Below, in pieces: positions 17,931 to 27,125 of a stretch of DNA of 64,000 nt. Under the pieces are notes generated by a model. That model was given only the letters and a program-made list of their open reading frames with translations. It had not been told where the DNA came from and searched no databases. The stretch is from assembly GCF_023700745.1 (NCBI RefSeq), contig NZ_JAMPYG010000016.1, positions 1-64,000 on the forward strand, given 5' to 3'. Position numbers and translations under genes: made by a program. Each line of letters opens with the position of its first letter. The stretch's first letter is position 1. The stretch is from Rhodoferax sp. Lineage in GTDB: Bacteria > Pseudomonadota > Gammaproteobacteria > Burkholderiales > Burkholderiaceae_C.

Positions 17931-18953
17931 TCAGGCCTGGCGCAAGGCCTGTTCCAGATCTTTCATCCAGTGCGGCCCGATGCGGCTGGCGAGTTGCTGC
18001 TGTACCGGTTGCACGGCCTGGCGCAGGCGCGTGCGTTGACCCGGTGTCAGACTGTGGATGTGCGTGCTGCCTGCCTGGCGCAAGGCTTGCAGTGCCTGGT
18101 CATTCTGGGTGTCGGCAATCTGGTTGGCAAAGGCCAGCGCCTCCTGCAACGCCTGGTTAATCAGGGTGCGGTCGTCGGGCTGCAGGTGTTGCCAGAAACG
18201 CTGGTTGGTGACTACCGCGTAGCCCAGGTAGCCGTGGTTGGTCAGGCTCATGTCGCTCTGCACTTCGTGCATGGCCTGGGTCCAGAAGTTGGACACCGGA
18301 TTTTCGGTGCCGTCGACCACGCCGGCGGCGAGCGCACGGCGCGTTTCACTGAAGGGCAGCGTCACCGGATGCGCGCCCAGGGCCCGCATTTGCGCCGCAA
18401 TCACCCTGGAGGCCTGCACCCGCATCCGCAAGCCGACAAAATCCCCGGGTTCCCGCAGCGGCCGGTTGGCGCTCATCTGCTTGAAGCCATTGTCAAAAAA
18501 TCCCAGGCCCACCAGCCCCTGGCGCGGCAAACCTTGCAGCAGTTTCTTCCCCAACGGCCCCAGGGTAACGCGCCGCACAGCAGCCAGGTCGTCAAATAGA
18601 AACGGCAGGTCAAACAACTCGAACTCGGGCAGCCCGATGCGACCAAACTTGGACAGCGAGGGCGCCACCAGATCCACCGCGCCCAGTTGTAGCGCCTGCA
18701 TTTCGTCATGGTCGCCGTACAACTGCGCGTTGGGAAAGACCTGCACGCCGATGCGAGAGCCACTGCGCTGCTCGACCAGCACCTTGAAGCGGTTGGCCGC
18801 CAGGCCCTTGGGGGTTTCCTCGGCCACCACATGGGAGAAGCGCAGCGTGATCTCAGGCGTGCCGATGGCGCCGGCACGCCTGGACAAGACCGCAGTCCCG
18901 GCCAGGGCGGCAAGCCAGGTTCGGCGACTGACAGCGGCAGACAAGGTGGGCAT
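17931..18953 (-). CDS. Second DctP-family binding protein, tandem paralogue
   Basis: 340 residues. The N-terminus carries twin arginines followed by a hydrophobic stretch (SRRTWLAALAGTAVL), which may be a Tat signal, ending near AGA. The body parallels the downstream DctP: FSHVVAEETPKG, FPNAQLYG, R178 in GLRMRVQAS, and [15 protein letters not shown]. So it should bind a related dicarboxylate. It has no membrane-subunit genes of its own and sits immediately after the MscS gene (8-base gap) and before dctP, so it may share the DctQM subunits or act as a sensor partner for the nearby DctS-like kinase. The two roles cannot be separated from sequence. Confidence 0.85.
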   Translation of the reverse strand: MPTLSAAVSRRTWLAALAGTAVLSRRAGAIGTPEITLRFSHVVAEETPKGLAANRFKVLVEQRSGSRIGVQVFPNAQLYGDHDEMQALQLGAVDLVAPSLSKFGRIGLPEFELFDLPFLFDDLAAVRRVTLGPLGKKLLQGLPRQGLVGLGFFDNGFKQMSANRPLREPGDFVGLRMRVQASRVIAAQMRALGAHPVTLPFSETRRALAAGVVDGTENPVSNFWTQAMHEVQSDMSLTNHGYLGYAVVTNQRFWQHLQPDDRTLINQALQEALAFANQIADTQNDQALQALRQAGSTHIHSLTPGQRTRLRQAVQPVQQQLASRIGPHWMKDLEQALRQA

Positions 18954-18961
18954 GGCCGGGA

Positions 18962-20023
18962 TTATGCGGCGGCGACCGGGGTACTGTGCAAGTGCAGGGT
19001 TTGGGTTGGAAAAGCAAATTCGATACCGTGCGCGGCAAAGCTGCGTACCAGTTGCAGGTTGATGGCTTGTTGCACGTTCATGTACACACCGTAATCGGGC
19101 AACAGCACATAAAAGACTGTTTCAAAATCAAGTGAAAACGCGCCCAGGCTCTTGAAGTGGGATCGGTCGAAGCGCGTATGGGTTTGGGTCCTGACGGCTT
19201 GCTCGATCAACTTCGGGATCATTTCAAGTTTGTCGGCCGGTGTGCCGTAGGTGACGCCGACGGCAAACACGATACGGCGCTCCTGCATGCGCTTGTAGTT
19301 GCGGATGCGGCTTTTCAACAGGTCGTTGTTGGACAAAATAATTTGTTCACCACCCAGGCTGCGGATGCGCGTGGTTTTCAGTCCGACATGCTCCACGGTG
19401 CCCATCTCTTCGCCCAGAATGATGAAGTCGCCAATCACAAACGGCTTGTCAATGGCAATCGACAGCGAGGCAAACAGGTCGCCCAGGATGTTCTGCACCG
19501 CCAAAGCGATGGCAATGCCGCCAATGCCCAGGCTGGCCACCAGCGCGGTGACATTGATGCCCAGATTGTCCATGATCATCAGCAGAACCAGCACCCAGAT
19601 CACCACGCGCCCGAGGAATGACAGCAGCGACAGGGTCATGGCGCGCGCGCCCGCGTCATCTTGTTCGCCTTGCGAGAAATGGTGCCGCAGCCAGAAAATC
19701 AGGCCACGCGTGGCCCAGAAGCCTGCTTGAATGAGGATTGCCGCACCAAAGGCGCGGTTAACCAGCGTCTCCATGGCCGCGGGCAGGGTCAAGAAGTGGC
19801 TGCCCAAGTACAAGCCCATGGCGCTGGCGAGCAAGACGCGGGTCGCTGACAGCACCTCAATCAAGAAATCGTCAATGACCGTGTCGGTGTTTCTGGCAAC
19901 CCGTTGCAGGTGGCGCAGCACCAGCTTGCGCAGCATGAACAGCAGCAGCATGAAGGCGGCCGCCGCCAGCAGCGCATAAGACCAATCCTGCAGGGCGTTG
20001 TGGGAGATAAGTTGTTGGAACAT
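18962..20023 (-). CDS. MscS-family mechanosensitive ion channel
   Basis: 353 residues with about five N-terminal membrane segments, then the conserved pore helix (ALVASLGIGGIAIALAVQN, roughly 160-178) with the Ala/Gly pattern of MscS TM3, followed by the beta domain (ILGDLFASLSIAIDKPFVIGD and the GTVEHVGLKTTRIRSLGGE motif) and a C-terminal vestibule. Such channels open under membrane tension on hypo-osmotic shock to release solutes. The gene is downstream of the compatible-solute importer genes and the SH3b gene on the same strand, which fits an osmotic-adaptation role. Confidence 0.9.
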   Translation of the reverse strand: MFQQLISHNALQDWSYALLAAAAFMLLLFMLRKLVLRHLQRVARNTDTVIDDFLIEVLSATRVLLASAMGLYLGSHFLTLPAAMETLVNRAFGAAILIQAGFWATRGLIFWLRHHFSQGEQDDAGARAMTLSLLSFLGRVVIWVLVLLMIMDNLGINVTALVASLGIGGIAIALAVQNILGDLFASLSIAIDKPFVIGDFIILGEEMGTVEHVGLKTTRIRSLGGEQIILSNNDLLKSRIRNYKRMQERRIVFAVGVTYGTPADKLEMIPKLIEQAVRTQTHTRFDRSHFKSLGAFSLDFETVFYVLLPDYGVYMNVQQAINLQLVRSFAAHGIEFAFPTQTLHLHSTPVAAA

Positions 20024-20067
20024 GGGCGTTCAATTCCAAAGTGATATCAATCGAGGCTGGTCATGCC

Positions 20068-20520
20068 TTACCAGCCCCACAGCAGATGGCGTGCGATCCA
20101 TCCCTTGAGTCCGCTTTCGCGCTGCACCTGAACCCAGCCTTTGCGCTGCTCCAGCTTGCGCAGCACTTCGCCGTAGTCAGCCTTGCCGAGAATACGGCTA
20201 CGGGTACCGGGCGTACTGCGTACGTTGGCCACACGCGACTTGACAATGACATGGGGCGTTTTGTTGACCAGCGGACGGTAAACCCAGCCGGCATCGTTTT
20301 CGAAGTCGCGCACCTGGAGCCAGTTGCCATGACGGCCGGTGACTTCCAGCGGATAACCTTGGGTGAGTTCCCACCGTGTGGCGTGTCGCGTGCCCGCGCC
20401 AGCGCGCATATTGACCTCGGGTCGGGCCACGCTCACCATCTCCCTGGCTTGCAGCGCTGCGGCTGATGAAAAAAGCGTAAGCGCAATGAGTCCACGCGAC
20501 CATTTCTTCAAATTCAACAT
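20068..20520 (-). CDS. Secreted protein with two bacterial SH3 domains
   Basis: 150 residues with a signal peptide (cleavage near ...AAALQA, about 25). Two SH3b units follow: one around 30-85 (VNMRAGAGTRHATRWELTQG, then GNWLQVRDFENDAGWVY) and one around 90-148 (ANVRSTPGTRSRILGKADYG, then GWVQVQRESGLKGWI). SH3b domains bind peptidoglycan or peptides in the periplasm. It lacks a catalytic domain. Located between proV and mscS on the same strand; a cell-wall or turgor-related role is only a suggestion. Confidence 0.83.
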   Translation of the reverse strand: MLNLKKWSRGLIALTLFSSAAALQAREMVSVARPEVNMRAGAGTRHATRWELTQGYPLEVTGRHGNWLQVRDFENDAGWVYRPLVNKTPHVIVKSRVANVRSTPGTRSRILGKADYGEVLRKLEQRKGWVQVQRESGLKGWIARHLLWGW

Positions 20521-20571
20521 GAGATTCCTTTACCTGTGTAGCTTTGAAAACAAGGGTGAAATGGCGGCGGC

Positions 20572-21651
20572 TCAGGTGACTTCTTCAACCTTGGGGGGAA
20601 CCATCCCGGAAATGATGTCGCCCATGCTGATGCTGCCCAGCAGCTTGCCGCGGCTGTTGGCCACGTTGGCCGCTTCCTTGCCCTCGGCGCTGAGTCGGCG
20701 GGCGACTTCCTCGATCACCAGACTGGCATCTACCGTTGGCCCTTCCACGGTCGTGCCGGGCGTCATCAGGGTGCGACAGCGAATGACGCGGCCGCGGTTC
20801 ACGTCCTTGGTGAAGCTGATGATGTAGTCGTCTGCCGGTTTGAGCACGATCTGCTGTCCGGTGCCTTGCTGAATCACTTCGCCGTCGCGCAGGATGGCAA
20901 TGCGGTCACCCAGGCGCAGCGCTTCTTCGAGATCGTGGGTGATGAAGACAATGGTCTTGCCGAGCTCTTGTTGCAAGTCCAGCAGCACCGTTTGCATGTC
21001 GCTGCGGATCATCGGGTCAAGCGCAGAAAAGGCCTCGTCCATCAGCAAGATGGGCGCATCGTTGGCCAGGGCGCGGGCCAGGCCAACACGCTGCTGCATG
21101 CCGCCCGAGAGCTGGTTGGGGTAGCTGTCTTCATAACCCTTGAGGCCCACGCGCTCAATCCAGCGCGCGGCCGCCTCGCGACGCACCTTGTGTTTCACGT
21201 GCTGCACTTGCAGGCCGTATTCGGTGTTTTCCTGCACCGTCAGGTGCGGAAACAGGGCGAATTTCTGGAACACCATGGCGGTGCGTTCGCGCCTGAAGCG
21301 CAGCAACTCGCCGTGGCGCATGGCCATTACATTCTGATCTCCCGCCCATACCCCGCCTGAAGTAGGCTCAATCAGACGATTGATGTGCCGGATCAGGGTG
21401 CTTTTGCCCGAACCCGACAGGCCCATCACCACCTGGATGCCGCCACCGGGCATGTCGATGTTGATGTCGCGCAGGCCCAGCACATGGCCGTGCACGTCGC
21501 GCAACTCCTGCTTGCTCATGCCCTGTTGCACGGCCGCCAGGTGCTGCGCCGGGTTGGGGCCAAAGATCTTGTACAGATGCTTGATGGAAATGCCCACCGT
21601 CGCGCTGGGCGTGTCGGGGCTGGCTGTGGCTGCCATGAGGTCATCAACCAT
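20572..21651 (-). CDS. proV: Glycine betaine/proline ABC importer ATPase (ProV-like)
   Basis: 359 residues. Walker A GLSGSGKST (about 75-83), Q-loop, signature LSGGMQQR, Walker B ILLMDEAFSALDP and the switch His are all present, followed by a C-terminal region with a CBS-like regulatory module (about 280-355). The N-terminus with ISIKHLYKIFGPNPAQH is typical of ProV/OpuAA, the ATPase of osmoprotectant import. The start overlaps the upstream permease gene by eight bases, so the proX-proW-proV genes form a tight operon. The inserted GGGIQVVMGLSGSGKS is also found in ProV. Confidence 0.93.
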   Translation of the reverse strand: MVDDLMAATASPDTPSATVGISIKHLYKIFGPNPAQHLAAVQQGMSKQELRDVHGHVLGLRDINIDMPGGGIQVVMGLSGSGKSTLIRHINRLIEPTSGGVWAGDQNVMAMRHGELLRFRRERTAMVFQKFALFPHLTVQENTEYGLQVQHVKHKVRREAAARWIERVGLKGYEDSYPNQLSGGMQQRVGLARALANDAPILLMDEAFSALDPMIRSDMQTVLLDLQQELGKTIVFITHDLEEALRLGDRIAILRDGEVIQQGTGQQIVLKPADDYIISFTKDVNRGRVIRCRTLMTPGTTVEGPTVDASLVIEEVARRLSAEGKEAANVANSRGKLLGSISMGDIISGMVPPKVEEVT

Positions 21652-22531
21652 GTACTACCTCCAGGTGTTTTTGCAGGCGTTTGCCGTAGGTTTGCGACAC
21701 CCGGTCAAAAATGATCGCAATGCCGACAATCGCCAGGCCGTTGAGCATACCCATGGTGAAATACTGGTTGCCAATGGCCTTGAGCACGGGTTCGCCCAGG
21801 CCTTGCACGCCGATCATCGATGCAATCACCACCATTGCCAGCGACAGCATGATGGTCTGGTTGATGCCGGCCATGATGGTCGGCAGTGCCAGCGGCAATT
21901 GCACCTTGAGCATTTTTTGCCAGATTGAGGCGCCAAAGGCATCCGCCGCTTCGAGCAAATCCACGTCCACCAGCCGGATGCCCAGGTTGGTAAAACGGAT
22001 CACCGGCGGAATGGCATACACCACCACTGCAATCATGCCGGCCACGCGGCCAATGCCGAGCAGCATCACCACCGGAATCAGGTAGACGAAACTGGGCATG
22101 GTTTGCATCACGTCGAGCACCGGGTTGACGCTTTTTTGCAGCCGGTCCCAGCGGCTCATGGCGATGCCAATGGGCAGTCCAAGCGCCAGTGCAACCACCG
22201 TGCAGACAAAGATCATCGAGATCGTCTTCATGGTGTTGACCCACATGCCAAAGTAGCCAATGGCCAGCAGCGTCAGCACGGTGCCCAGTGTGATTTTCCA
22301 CGAGCGTGAGGCCAGCCAGGCAATCAGGGCAATGGCCCCCAGCACCAGCGTCCACGGTGACTCGGTCAGCAAGCGCTCCGAGAAGATGAGAAACTCGCGT
22401 AGCGGGTCAAACAGGCGTTCCAGCATTTCGCCATACTCGCGCGAAAAGGTCTTGAAACCGCCATCAATGAAGCGGCGCAAGGTACTGAGCTGCTCAGCAC
22501 CCATCGCGGGAAATTCAGCGAGCGAAGTCAT
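21644..22531 (-). CDS. proW: Glycine betaine/proline ABC importer permease (ProW-like)
   Basis: 295 residues from ATG at 22529-22531; a TTG at 22540 overlapping the proX stop is an alternative. A long hydrophilic N-terminus precedes about six to seven membrane helices with the binding-protein-dependent transport motif (EAADAFGASIWQKMLKVQLPLAL, about 205-227) that docks the ATPase. Segments such as MSRWDRLQKSVNPVLDVMQTMPSF are characteristic of ProW/OpuAB. It is in the middle of proXWV with overlapping neighbours. Confidence 0.92.
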   Translation of the reverse strand: MTSLAEFPAMGAEQLSTLRRFIDGGFKTFSREYGEMLERLFDPLREFLIFSERLLTESPWTLVLGAIALIAWLASRSWKITLGTVLTLLAIGYFGMWVNTMKTISMIFVCTVVALALGLPIGIAMSRWDRLQKSVNPVLDVMQTMPSFVYLIPVVMLLGIGRVAGMIAVVVYAIPPVIRFTNLGIRLVDVDLLEAADAFGASIWQKMLKVQLPLALPTIMAGINQTIMLSLAMVVIASMIGVQGLGEPVLKAIGNQYFTMGMLNGLAIVGIAIIFDRVSQTYGKRLQKHLEVVHG

Positions 22532-22536
22532 GCTGC

Positions 22537-23544
22537 TCAAAGACCGGTCTGGACTTTTGCGGCAACCTCAGGCGTGACCCAGGCCGTCCAGATGTCGGGG
22601 TTGTTTTTCAGGAAATATCTGGCACCGTCTTGCCCGTTGGCCTGGTTGTCGCTCATCCAGGCCAGCAATTTGTTGACGGTGTCGTTGCCCCAGCTGCGCG
22701 TTTCCAGGTAGCCGATGGCCGGACTGCCGGTTTTTTTGAAGCGGTCGGTGAGCACCGTGAACACCTCGGCTTTGGCCCAGTCGGTTTTGACCGGTTGGTC
22801 GCAATCGACTTTGGTGTTGCAGCCCTCAAAGCTGGCCTTGTCATGCGACACGCCTGCGTCAAGCTTGACCATGTCGTACTTGCCCAGGATTGAGGTGGGC
22901 GCCCAGTAGTAGCCCAGCCAGCCCTGTTTGCGCTCATTCGCTTTGGCAATCGAGCCGTCCAGTCCGGCAGCCGAGCCGGTATTGACCAGCACAAAGCCCT
23001 TGTTGGCGGCATCCCATGCCTTGAAAGCGGCACCTGTCGTCAATTGGCAGTTCCAGCCGGCCGGACAGTTGTGCACGCCGCCCTTGTCTTTGGCTTCTGG
23101 CGCCGGGAACAGTTCGGGGTGCTTCAGGGCGTCATCAATGGTCTTGATGTCAGGGTGGGCATCGGCCACGTGTTTGGGAATCCACCAGCCCTCCACGCCG
23201 CCATCTTTCAGCGAGCGCGCCGCGTAATGCAGACGCCCTTCTTGCACGGCCGCATCGAGTGGCTGGCGCACCGCATTGATCCAGGCCTCGGGCGCCACAT
23301 CGGGTCGGCCCTTTTCCATCATGGCGGTCAGGGTGGGCATGGTGTCACCGGGCACCAGTTCCACATCGCAACCGTAGCCGCGGCTCAGGATGAGCTTGTC
23401 AATGTGCGCCAGCACTTCGGCGGACTGCCAGTTCATGTTGGCCACGGTGACGCGGCCGCACGATTGGGCTTGGGCGCCCGGGATGAGGGTCACCGCCGCA
23501 GCGGTACCCAGCAAGAGGGCGAAGAGGTTGGGGAGTTTTTTCAT
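22537..23544 (-). CDS. proX: Glycine betaine/proline-type substrate-binding protein (ProX-like)
   Basis: 335 residues from the ATG at 23542-23544, chosen over an upstream in-frame ATG because AGGAG (complement of 23550-23554) precedes it and a signal peptide (MKKLPNLFALLLGTAAAV...AQA) begins there. The OpuAC fold is recognisable: MNWQSAEVLAHIDKLIL, PDVAPEAW, a tryptophan-rich ligand region (GGVEGWWIPKH, GWLGYYWAPT) fitting the aromatic cage for quaternary ammonium groups, and paired cysteines. It is periplasmic. First gene of the proXWV operon. The exact ligand among betaine, proline betaine or choline is not decided by sequence. Confidence 0.9.
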   Translation of the reverse strand: MKKLPNLFALLLGTAAAVTLIPGAQAQSCGRVTVANMNWQSAEVLAHIDKLILSRGYGCDVELVPGDTMPTLTAMMEKGRPDVAPEAWINAVRQPLDAAVQEGRLHYAARSLKDGGVEGWWIPKHVADAHPDIKTIDDALKHPELFPAPEAKDKGGVHNCPAGWNCQLTTGAAFKAWDAANKGFVLVNTGSAAGLDGSIAKANERKQGWLGYYWAPTSILGKYDMVKLDAGVSHDKASFEGCNTKVDCDQPVKTDWAKAEVFTVLTDRFKKTGSPAIGYLETRSWGNDTVNKLLAWMSDNQANGQDGARYFLKNNPDIWTAWVTPEVAAKVQTGL

Positions 23545-23616
23545 GACGGCTCCTGAAAACGGGTGAAAAATCAATACAAACACCGCTGCCGCGGCAGTCA
23601 TGCCGTGATGTTTCAA

Positions 23617-23771
23617 ACCATGGGGGCGGGATGTTTGTGCTTGAGAAAAGCAAGTAAATTACTTTTGCACAAATGTATTTTAACGCCTGTTGATATTCAG
23701 GCAAGCATATCAAGCCGGGTTGATATGCACCAACCGAGATGAAGGAGGTTTGGAGCTGTGTGTCGTCGGTC
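23617..23771 (-). promoter_or_regulatory. Upstream region of proXWV with inverted repeats
   Basis: AAGTAA-A-TTACTT is a perfect palindrome at 23652-23664. Further upstream are TTGATAT at 23690-23696, ATATCAA at 23707-23713 and TTGATAT again at 23720-23726. These are plausible binding sites for an osmo- or choline-responsive repressor; no regulator gene is adjacent. Confidence 0.4.
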
Positions 23772-24266
23772 TTATCGTGTTGCGGCGGGCTCGTTTTTAT
23801 CGGGTGTCAGGCGGTCTTCCAGTTCGCCGATGTAGGCGCTGAGCGAGTTGCCTGATTGTTCCACGCTGGTGCGCAAAGTGTTTTCCATGGTGTCGAGTCG
23901 GGCCATCAGCGCTTGCTGTGTCGCTTTATCCTGTGCATCGCGCTGCTTCATGCCGGCCTCCAAAAAGTTGCGCAGTTCGGTAAAGCGTGAGGCCTCGGCC
24001 TTGTCGGCAAGCTCGCGGTGGGTTTGCAACTCTTTGGCGTTGCGGCGCGATTCCATCAGCACATTGGACTGCAGGTAGAGCACGTAGATCAGGCAATACG
24101 CGACCACAAATATCAGCAAACCCAGCATGATCAGCCCCAGCGGTGCCTGCCAGGTGGTGACGCCCAAGGACAAAGGCGTGTCGGCCAGAAAAACATGCCA
24201 GTTGAGCGCTGTAAAAGCGGCAATGAGCGTGATGAGCAAAAGCAAAAGTAAACTGCGGATACGCAT
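23772..24266 (-). CDS. LapA-domain (DUF1049) inner-membrane protein
   Basis: 164 residues from ATG 24264-24266, which has AGGAG seven bases upstream. Two hydrophobic segments (about 5-25 and 45-70) connected by NWHVFLADTPLSLGVTTWQAPLGL match the LapA/YciS family, in which the membrane pair is followed by a cytoplasmic coiled coil; here a long helical tail (about 75-150) rich in Glu, Arg and Gln follows. The family is linked to lipopolysaccharide assembly. It is divergent from the sensor kinase gene. Confidence 0.75.
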   Translation of the reverse strand: MRIRSLLLLLLITLIAAFTALNWHVFLADTPLSLGVTTWQAPLGLIMLGLLIFVVAYCLIYVLYLQSNVLMESRRNAKELQTHRELADKAEASRFTELRNFLEAGMKQRDAQDKATQQALMARLDTMENTLRTSVEQSGNSLSAYIGELEDRLTPDKNEPAATR

Positions 24267-24351
24267 GGCGAGCTCCTGACGAGAGTTGTGACACAAGCCT
24301 GTTAGGGTACACCAAAGACTATCATGCGCCTCACGCACCTCCTGGTTATCC

Positions 24352-26388
24352 ATGACCCAATCCACTGCCATCCCCGCCGACCTCTCGTTTGACTTTGCCC
24401 TGTTGCAACAGTCAGCCGCGCGCACGGGCAGTCGCAACCGGCGTGCGCTCTGGTGGCTGCTGGGCTTGCTGGCCCTGTTGCTGGCTTCGGTGGCCACCTT
24501 GCTGCTCTACCTGAACAACTTTGAGGCTGAAGAAGCAACCCGCCGCCGTGCTGCCGAAGCCCAGTGGCTGGAGCAAAGCGTGCAATTTCATTTTCGGCGG
24601 CTGGAAGATGACCTGCTGGTGCTGTCGCGCCAGGCCGTGCAAATGAGCGCGGGGGTGGGAGACCCGTCGGCAGGTCGCGCGCTTGACCTGAAGGCCGGTT
24701 TGTTGTGGCGTGAACCCGGCGTGATTTTGTCCAGTGGCTGGATTGGGGCAGGTCAGTTGAATGACCCCCGCGTGGGCCCTGAACGCTGGCCCATGGACTG
24801 GGATGCCCACCCCGATAACGCAGTGGCTTTGGCATTGATGCAAAGCACCAGCCAGGGCTTGCGCCGCGCGGCTTACGCCGGCTTGATGCTGCATGCGGAT
24901 GGCAGCGCGACCGATGTGGTCTGGCTGGCTGTGCCCTTTTTTGACCGCGGCCAGTTCGCCGGCAATTATTTGGTGGCTGTGTCTTTGAAGCACGCGCTGA
25001 CGGCGGTGGTGCCGGGCTGGTTCAAACAGGATCACCGTGTGCAATTGCTGACGGATGAATCCAGCACAGAAGCAGATCAAGATAGCGCTTACCGCGCGGG
25101 GCTTGACCTGCCCGGCACTGATTTGTTTGTGCAGGTGGCGCTGACCCAGGCACAACCCACCACGGTGCCGCGTATTTTCTTTTTGGTCGCCTTGTTGTTT
25201 TTGTCAGGCATGCTGGTGAGTCTGTATGCCCTGCGCCGTGACATTATCAAGCGCCAGCAGGTGCAGTCATTGTTGCAGGCCCAGGTCGCGCTGCGCACGG
25301 CCATGGAAAACTCGGTCACCATTGGTCTGCGCGCCTGGGATCTGGGCGGAAATATCTTGTATGTGAACGATGCCTTTTGCCGCCTGGTTGGCTACAGCGC
25401 GGCCGAACTGATTGGCCACACCTTTCCGTTTCCGTACTGGCCTGCCGAGCAAATCGATGCCTTGCAGCGGGTGCACGACGACATCCTGGCGCAGGGCACC
25501 AGCGGTGAAGGGGTCGAGGTGCAGTTTCAGCACGCCGACGGCCACTTGATTGATGTGCTGATCCACGAAGCGCCGCTGAATACCGCTGCCGGTGAGCAAA
25601 TTGGCTGGATGAGCTCGGTGCTTGACATCAGCGAGCGCAAACGCGCCCAGCGCATGGCAGCGCAGCAGCAGGAAAAACTGGAGGCCTCGGGCCGTCTGGT
25701 GGCGGTGGGTGAAGTGGCCTCCACCCTGGCGCACGAGCTGAATCAGCCGCTGGGCGCCTTGAGCAGCTTTGCCAATGGCCTGCTCAACCGGCTCAATGAC
25801 GGCAACATCGACCTGGCCGAATTGTTGCCGGTGGTGGCGCGCATGGCCCGGCTGGCCGAGCGCGCCGGCGGCATCATCCAGCGTGTCAATGCGTTTGCGC
25901 GCAAGCGCGAGCTGTCGCCGCAGCGCCTGGACATGGTGGCATTTTTGCAGCGCGTGCTGGTGCTGTTTGACGATGACAGCGCCATTGTCCCTGCCTGGGC
26001 GCTGCCCGATCACCCGGTCTGGGTGGATGCTGACGAACTGCTGTTTGAACATTTGGTCAACAATCTGGTGGCCAACGCGCAAGACTGGGCACCCCATGGC
26101 GGCCAGCGTGCGCAAGTCTGGGTGGGGTTGCGGCTGGACCAGGGCATGGCCGTGCTGAGCGTGGCCGACACCGGCCCGGGGGTCAGCGAAGAGGCCCAGG
26201 CCACCATCTTCAATGCCTTTGTCAGCCGCAAGGAGGGCGGCATGGGCATGGGGCTGGCCATTTGCCGCTCGATTGTGGAGGCTCACCACGGCAGCATCGA
26301 GGTCAGCCGCGACCCGCTGCTGGGCGGCGCCCGTTTTACTGTCAAGCTGCCGCTGGCCAAACCCCGTTCAAGGAAGGAGCTGCCATGA
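24352..26388 (+). CDS. DctS-like sensor histidine kinase with PAS domain
   Basis: 678 residues: cytoplasmic N-tail, TM1 (about 31-55), a periplasmic sensor region of about 215 residues, TM2 (about 272-292), a PAS domain (about 315-435, with GLRAWDLGGNILYVNDAFCRLVGYS), a HisKA box with phospho-acceptor H461 in AHELNQPLG, and a HATPase with N-box NLVANAQDW, DTGPG and GMGMGLAICR. This order is that of DctS-type kinases that sense C4-dicarboxylates. It overlaps the response-regulator gene by four bases (ATGA). The TRAP genes at 15-19 kb are the obvious candidate targets, but that link is inferred from proximity and family. Confidence 0.9.
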   Translation: MTQSTAIPADLSFDFALLQQSAARTGSRNRRALWWLLGLLALLLASVATLLLYLNNFEAEEATRRRAAEAQWLEQSVQFHFRRLEDDLLVLSRQAVQMSAGVGDPSAGRALDLKAGLLWREPGVILSSGWIGAGQLNDPRVGPERWPMDWDAHPDNAVALALMQSTSQGLRRAAYAGLMLHADGSATDVVWLAVPFFDRGQFAGNYLVAVSLKHALTAVVPGWFKQDHRVQLLTDESSTEADQDSAYRAGLDLPGTDLFVQVALTQAQPTTVPRIFFLVALLFLSGMLVSLYALRRDIIKRQQVQSLLQAQVALRTAMENSVTIGLRAWDLGGNILYVNDAFCRLVGYSAAELIGHTFPFPYWPAEQIDALQRVHDDILAQGTSGEGVEVQFQHADGHLIDVLIHEAPLNTAAGEQIGWMSSVLDISERKRAQRMAAQQQEKLEASGRLVAVGEVASTLAHELNQPLGALSSFANGLLNRLNDGNIDLAELLPVVARMARLAERAGGIIQRVNAFARKRELSPQRLDMVAFLQRVLVLFDDDSAIVPAWALPDHPVWVDADELLFEHLVNNLVANAQDWAPHGGQRAQVWVGLRLDQGMAVLSVADTGPGVSEEAQATIFNAFVSRKEGGMGMGLAICRSIVEAHHGSIEVSRDPLLGGARFTVKLPLAKPRSRKELP

Positions 26389-27008
26389 CCCGTCCCCGCG
26401 TGCACATCGTCGACGACGACCCCGACATCCGTGACGGCCTGGCCTGGCTGTTTGATTCACGCGGTTTTCAAAGCGCCACCTGGGATGGCGGCCTGGCCTT
26501 TCTGGAGGCCGCGCGTGCCTTGCAGGGCGACTGGGGGCAGGCGGTGGTGTTGCTCGACATGCGCATGGCGCCGCTGTCGGGCAGCGTGACCTTCGACCAG
26601 CTCAAAGCCTTGGGTTGCCCCTGGCCGGTGCTTTTTCTGACCGGTCATGGCGATGTCGGTACGGCAGTGGCGGCCGTCAAACAGGGTGCTTGGGATTTTC
26701 TGGAAAAGCCGTTCCAGGACAACGAACTGGTGGATCGTGTGCAGCAGGCGCTGGCGGCAGCCCATGCTGCGCAGCACGATGATTCAGAGACGCAGCGCTT
26801 GCGCCAGGCGCTGGCCAGCTTGAGTCCGCGCGAGCGCGAAGTGCTCGACGAACTCATTCGCGGCCATTACAACAAGAACATTGCCGACCACCTGGGCATC
26901 ACGCCGCGCACGGTGGAGTTTCACCGGGCCAACATTTTTGAAAAAATGGGAGTGGATTCAGCCGTTGAACTGGCGCACAAACTCGGGCGTTTGCAGCCGC
27001 TGGGCTGA
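26385..27008 (+). CDS. FixJ/DctR-type response regulator (REC + LuxR HTH)
   Basis: 207 residues from the ATG overlapping the kinase stop. The receiver domain (1-120) has acidic pocket D10-D12, phospho-acceptor D58 (VVLLDMRMAP), T86-region TGHGD and a conserved Lys in LEKPFQDNE. A LuxR/FixJ helix-turn-helix follows (about 140-205, LSPREREVLDELIRGHYNKN, then TVEFHRANIFEKM). FixJ/DctR proteins activate transcription when phosphorylated. Neighbourhood and domain order suggest DctR-like control of dicarboxylate TRAP genes. Confidence 0.92.
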   Translation: MTRPRVHIVDDDPDIRDGLAWLFDSRGFQSATWDGGLAFLEAARALQGDWGQAVVLLDMRMAPLSGSVTFDQLKALGCPWPVLFLTGHGDVGTAVAAVKQGAWDFLEKPFQDNELVDRVQQALAAAHAAQHDDSETQRLRQALASLSPREREVLDELIRGHYNKNIADHLGITPRTVEFHRANIFEKMGVDSAVELAHKLGRLQPLG

Positions 27009-27125
27009 ACCTTCGGGCGCCACGCCGCCTGTCTGCATGTGAGCCTGACGCCCTGGCTGACCGTGCCCCCGATGGTGGTAACCGGGACGTCATCAAACCC
27101 GGTTTACATACGAGCAGGAGGTGTT

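Noticed and set aside
23690..23713. TTGATAT-N10-ATATCAA as an FNR box
   Set aside because: FNR needs TTGAT-N4-ATCAA; the spacing does not fit.
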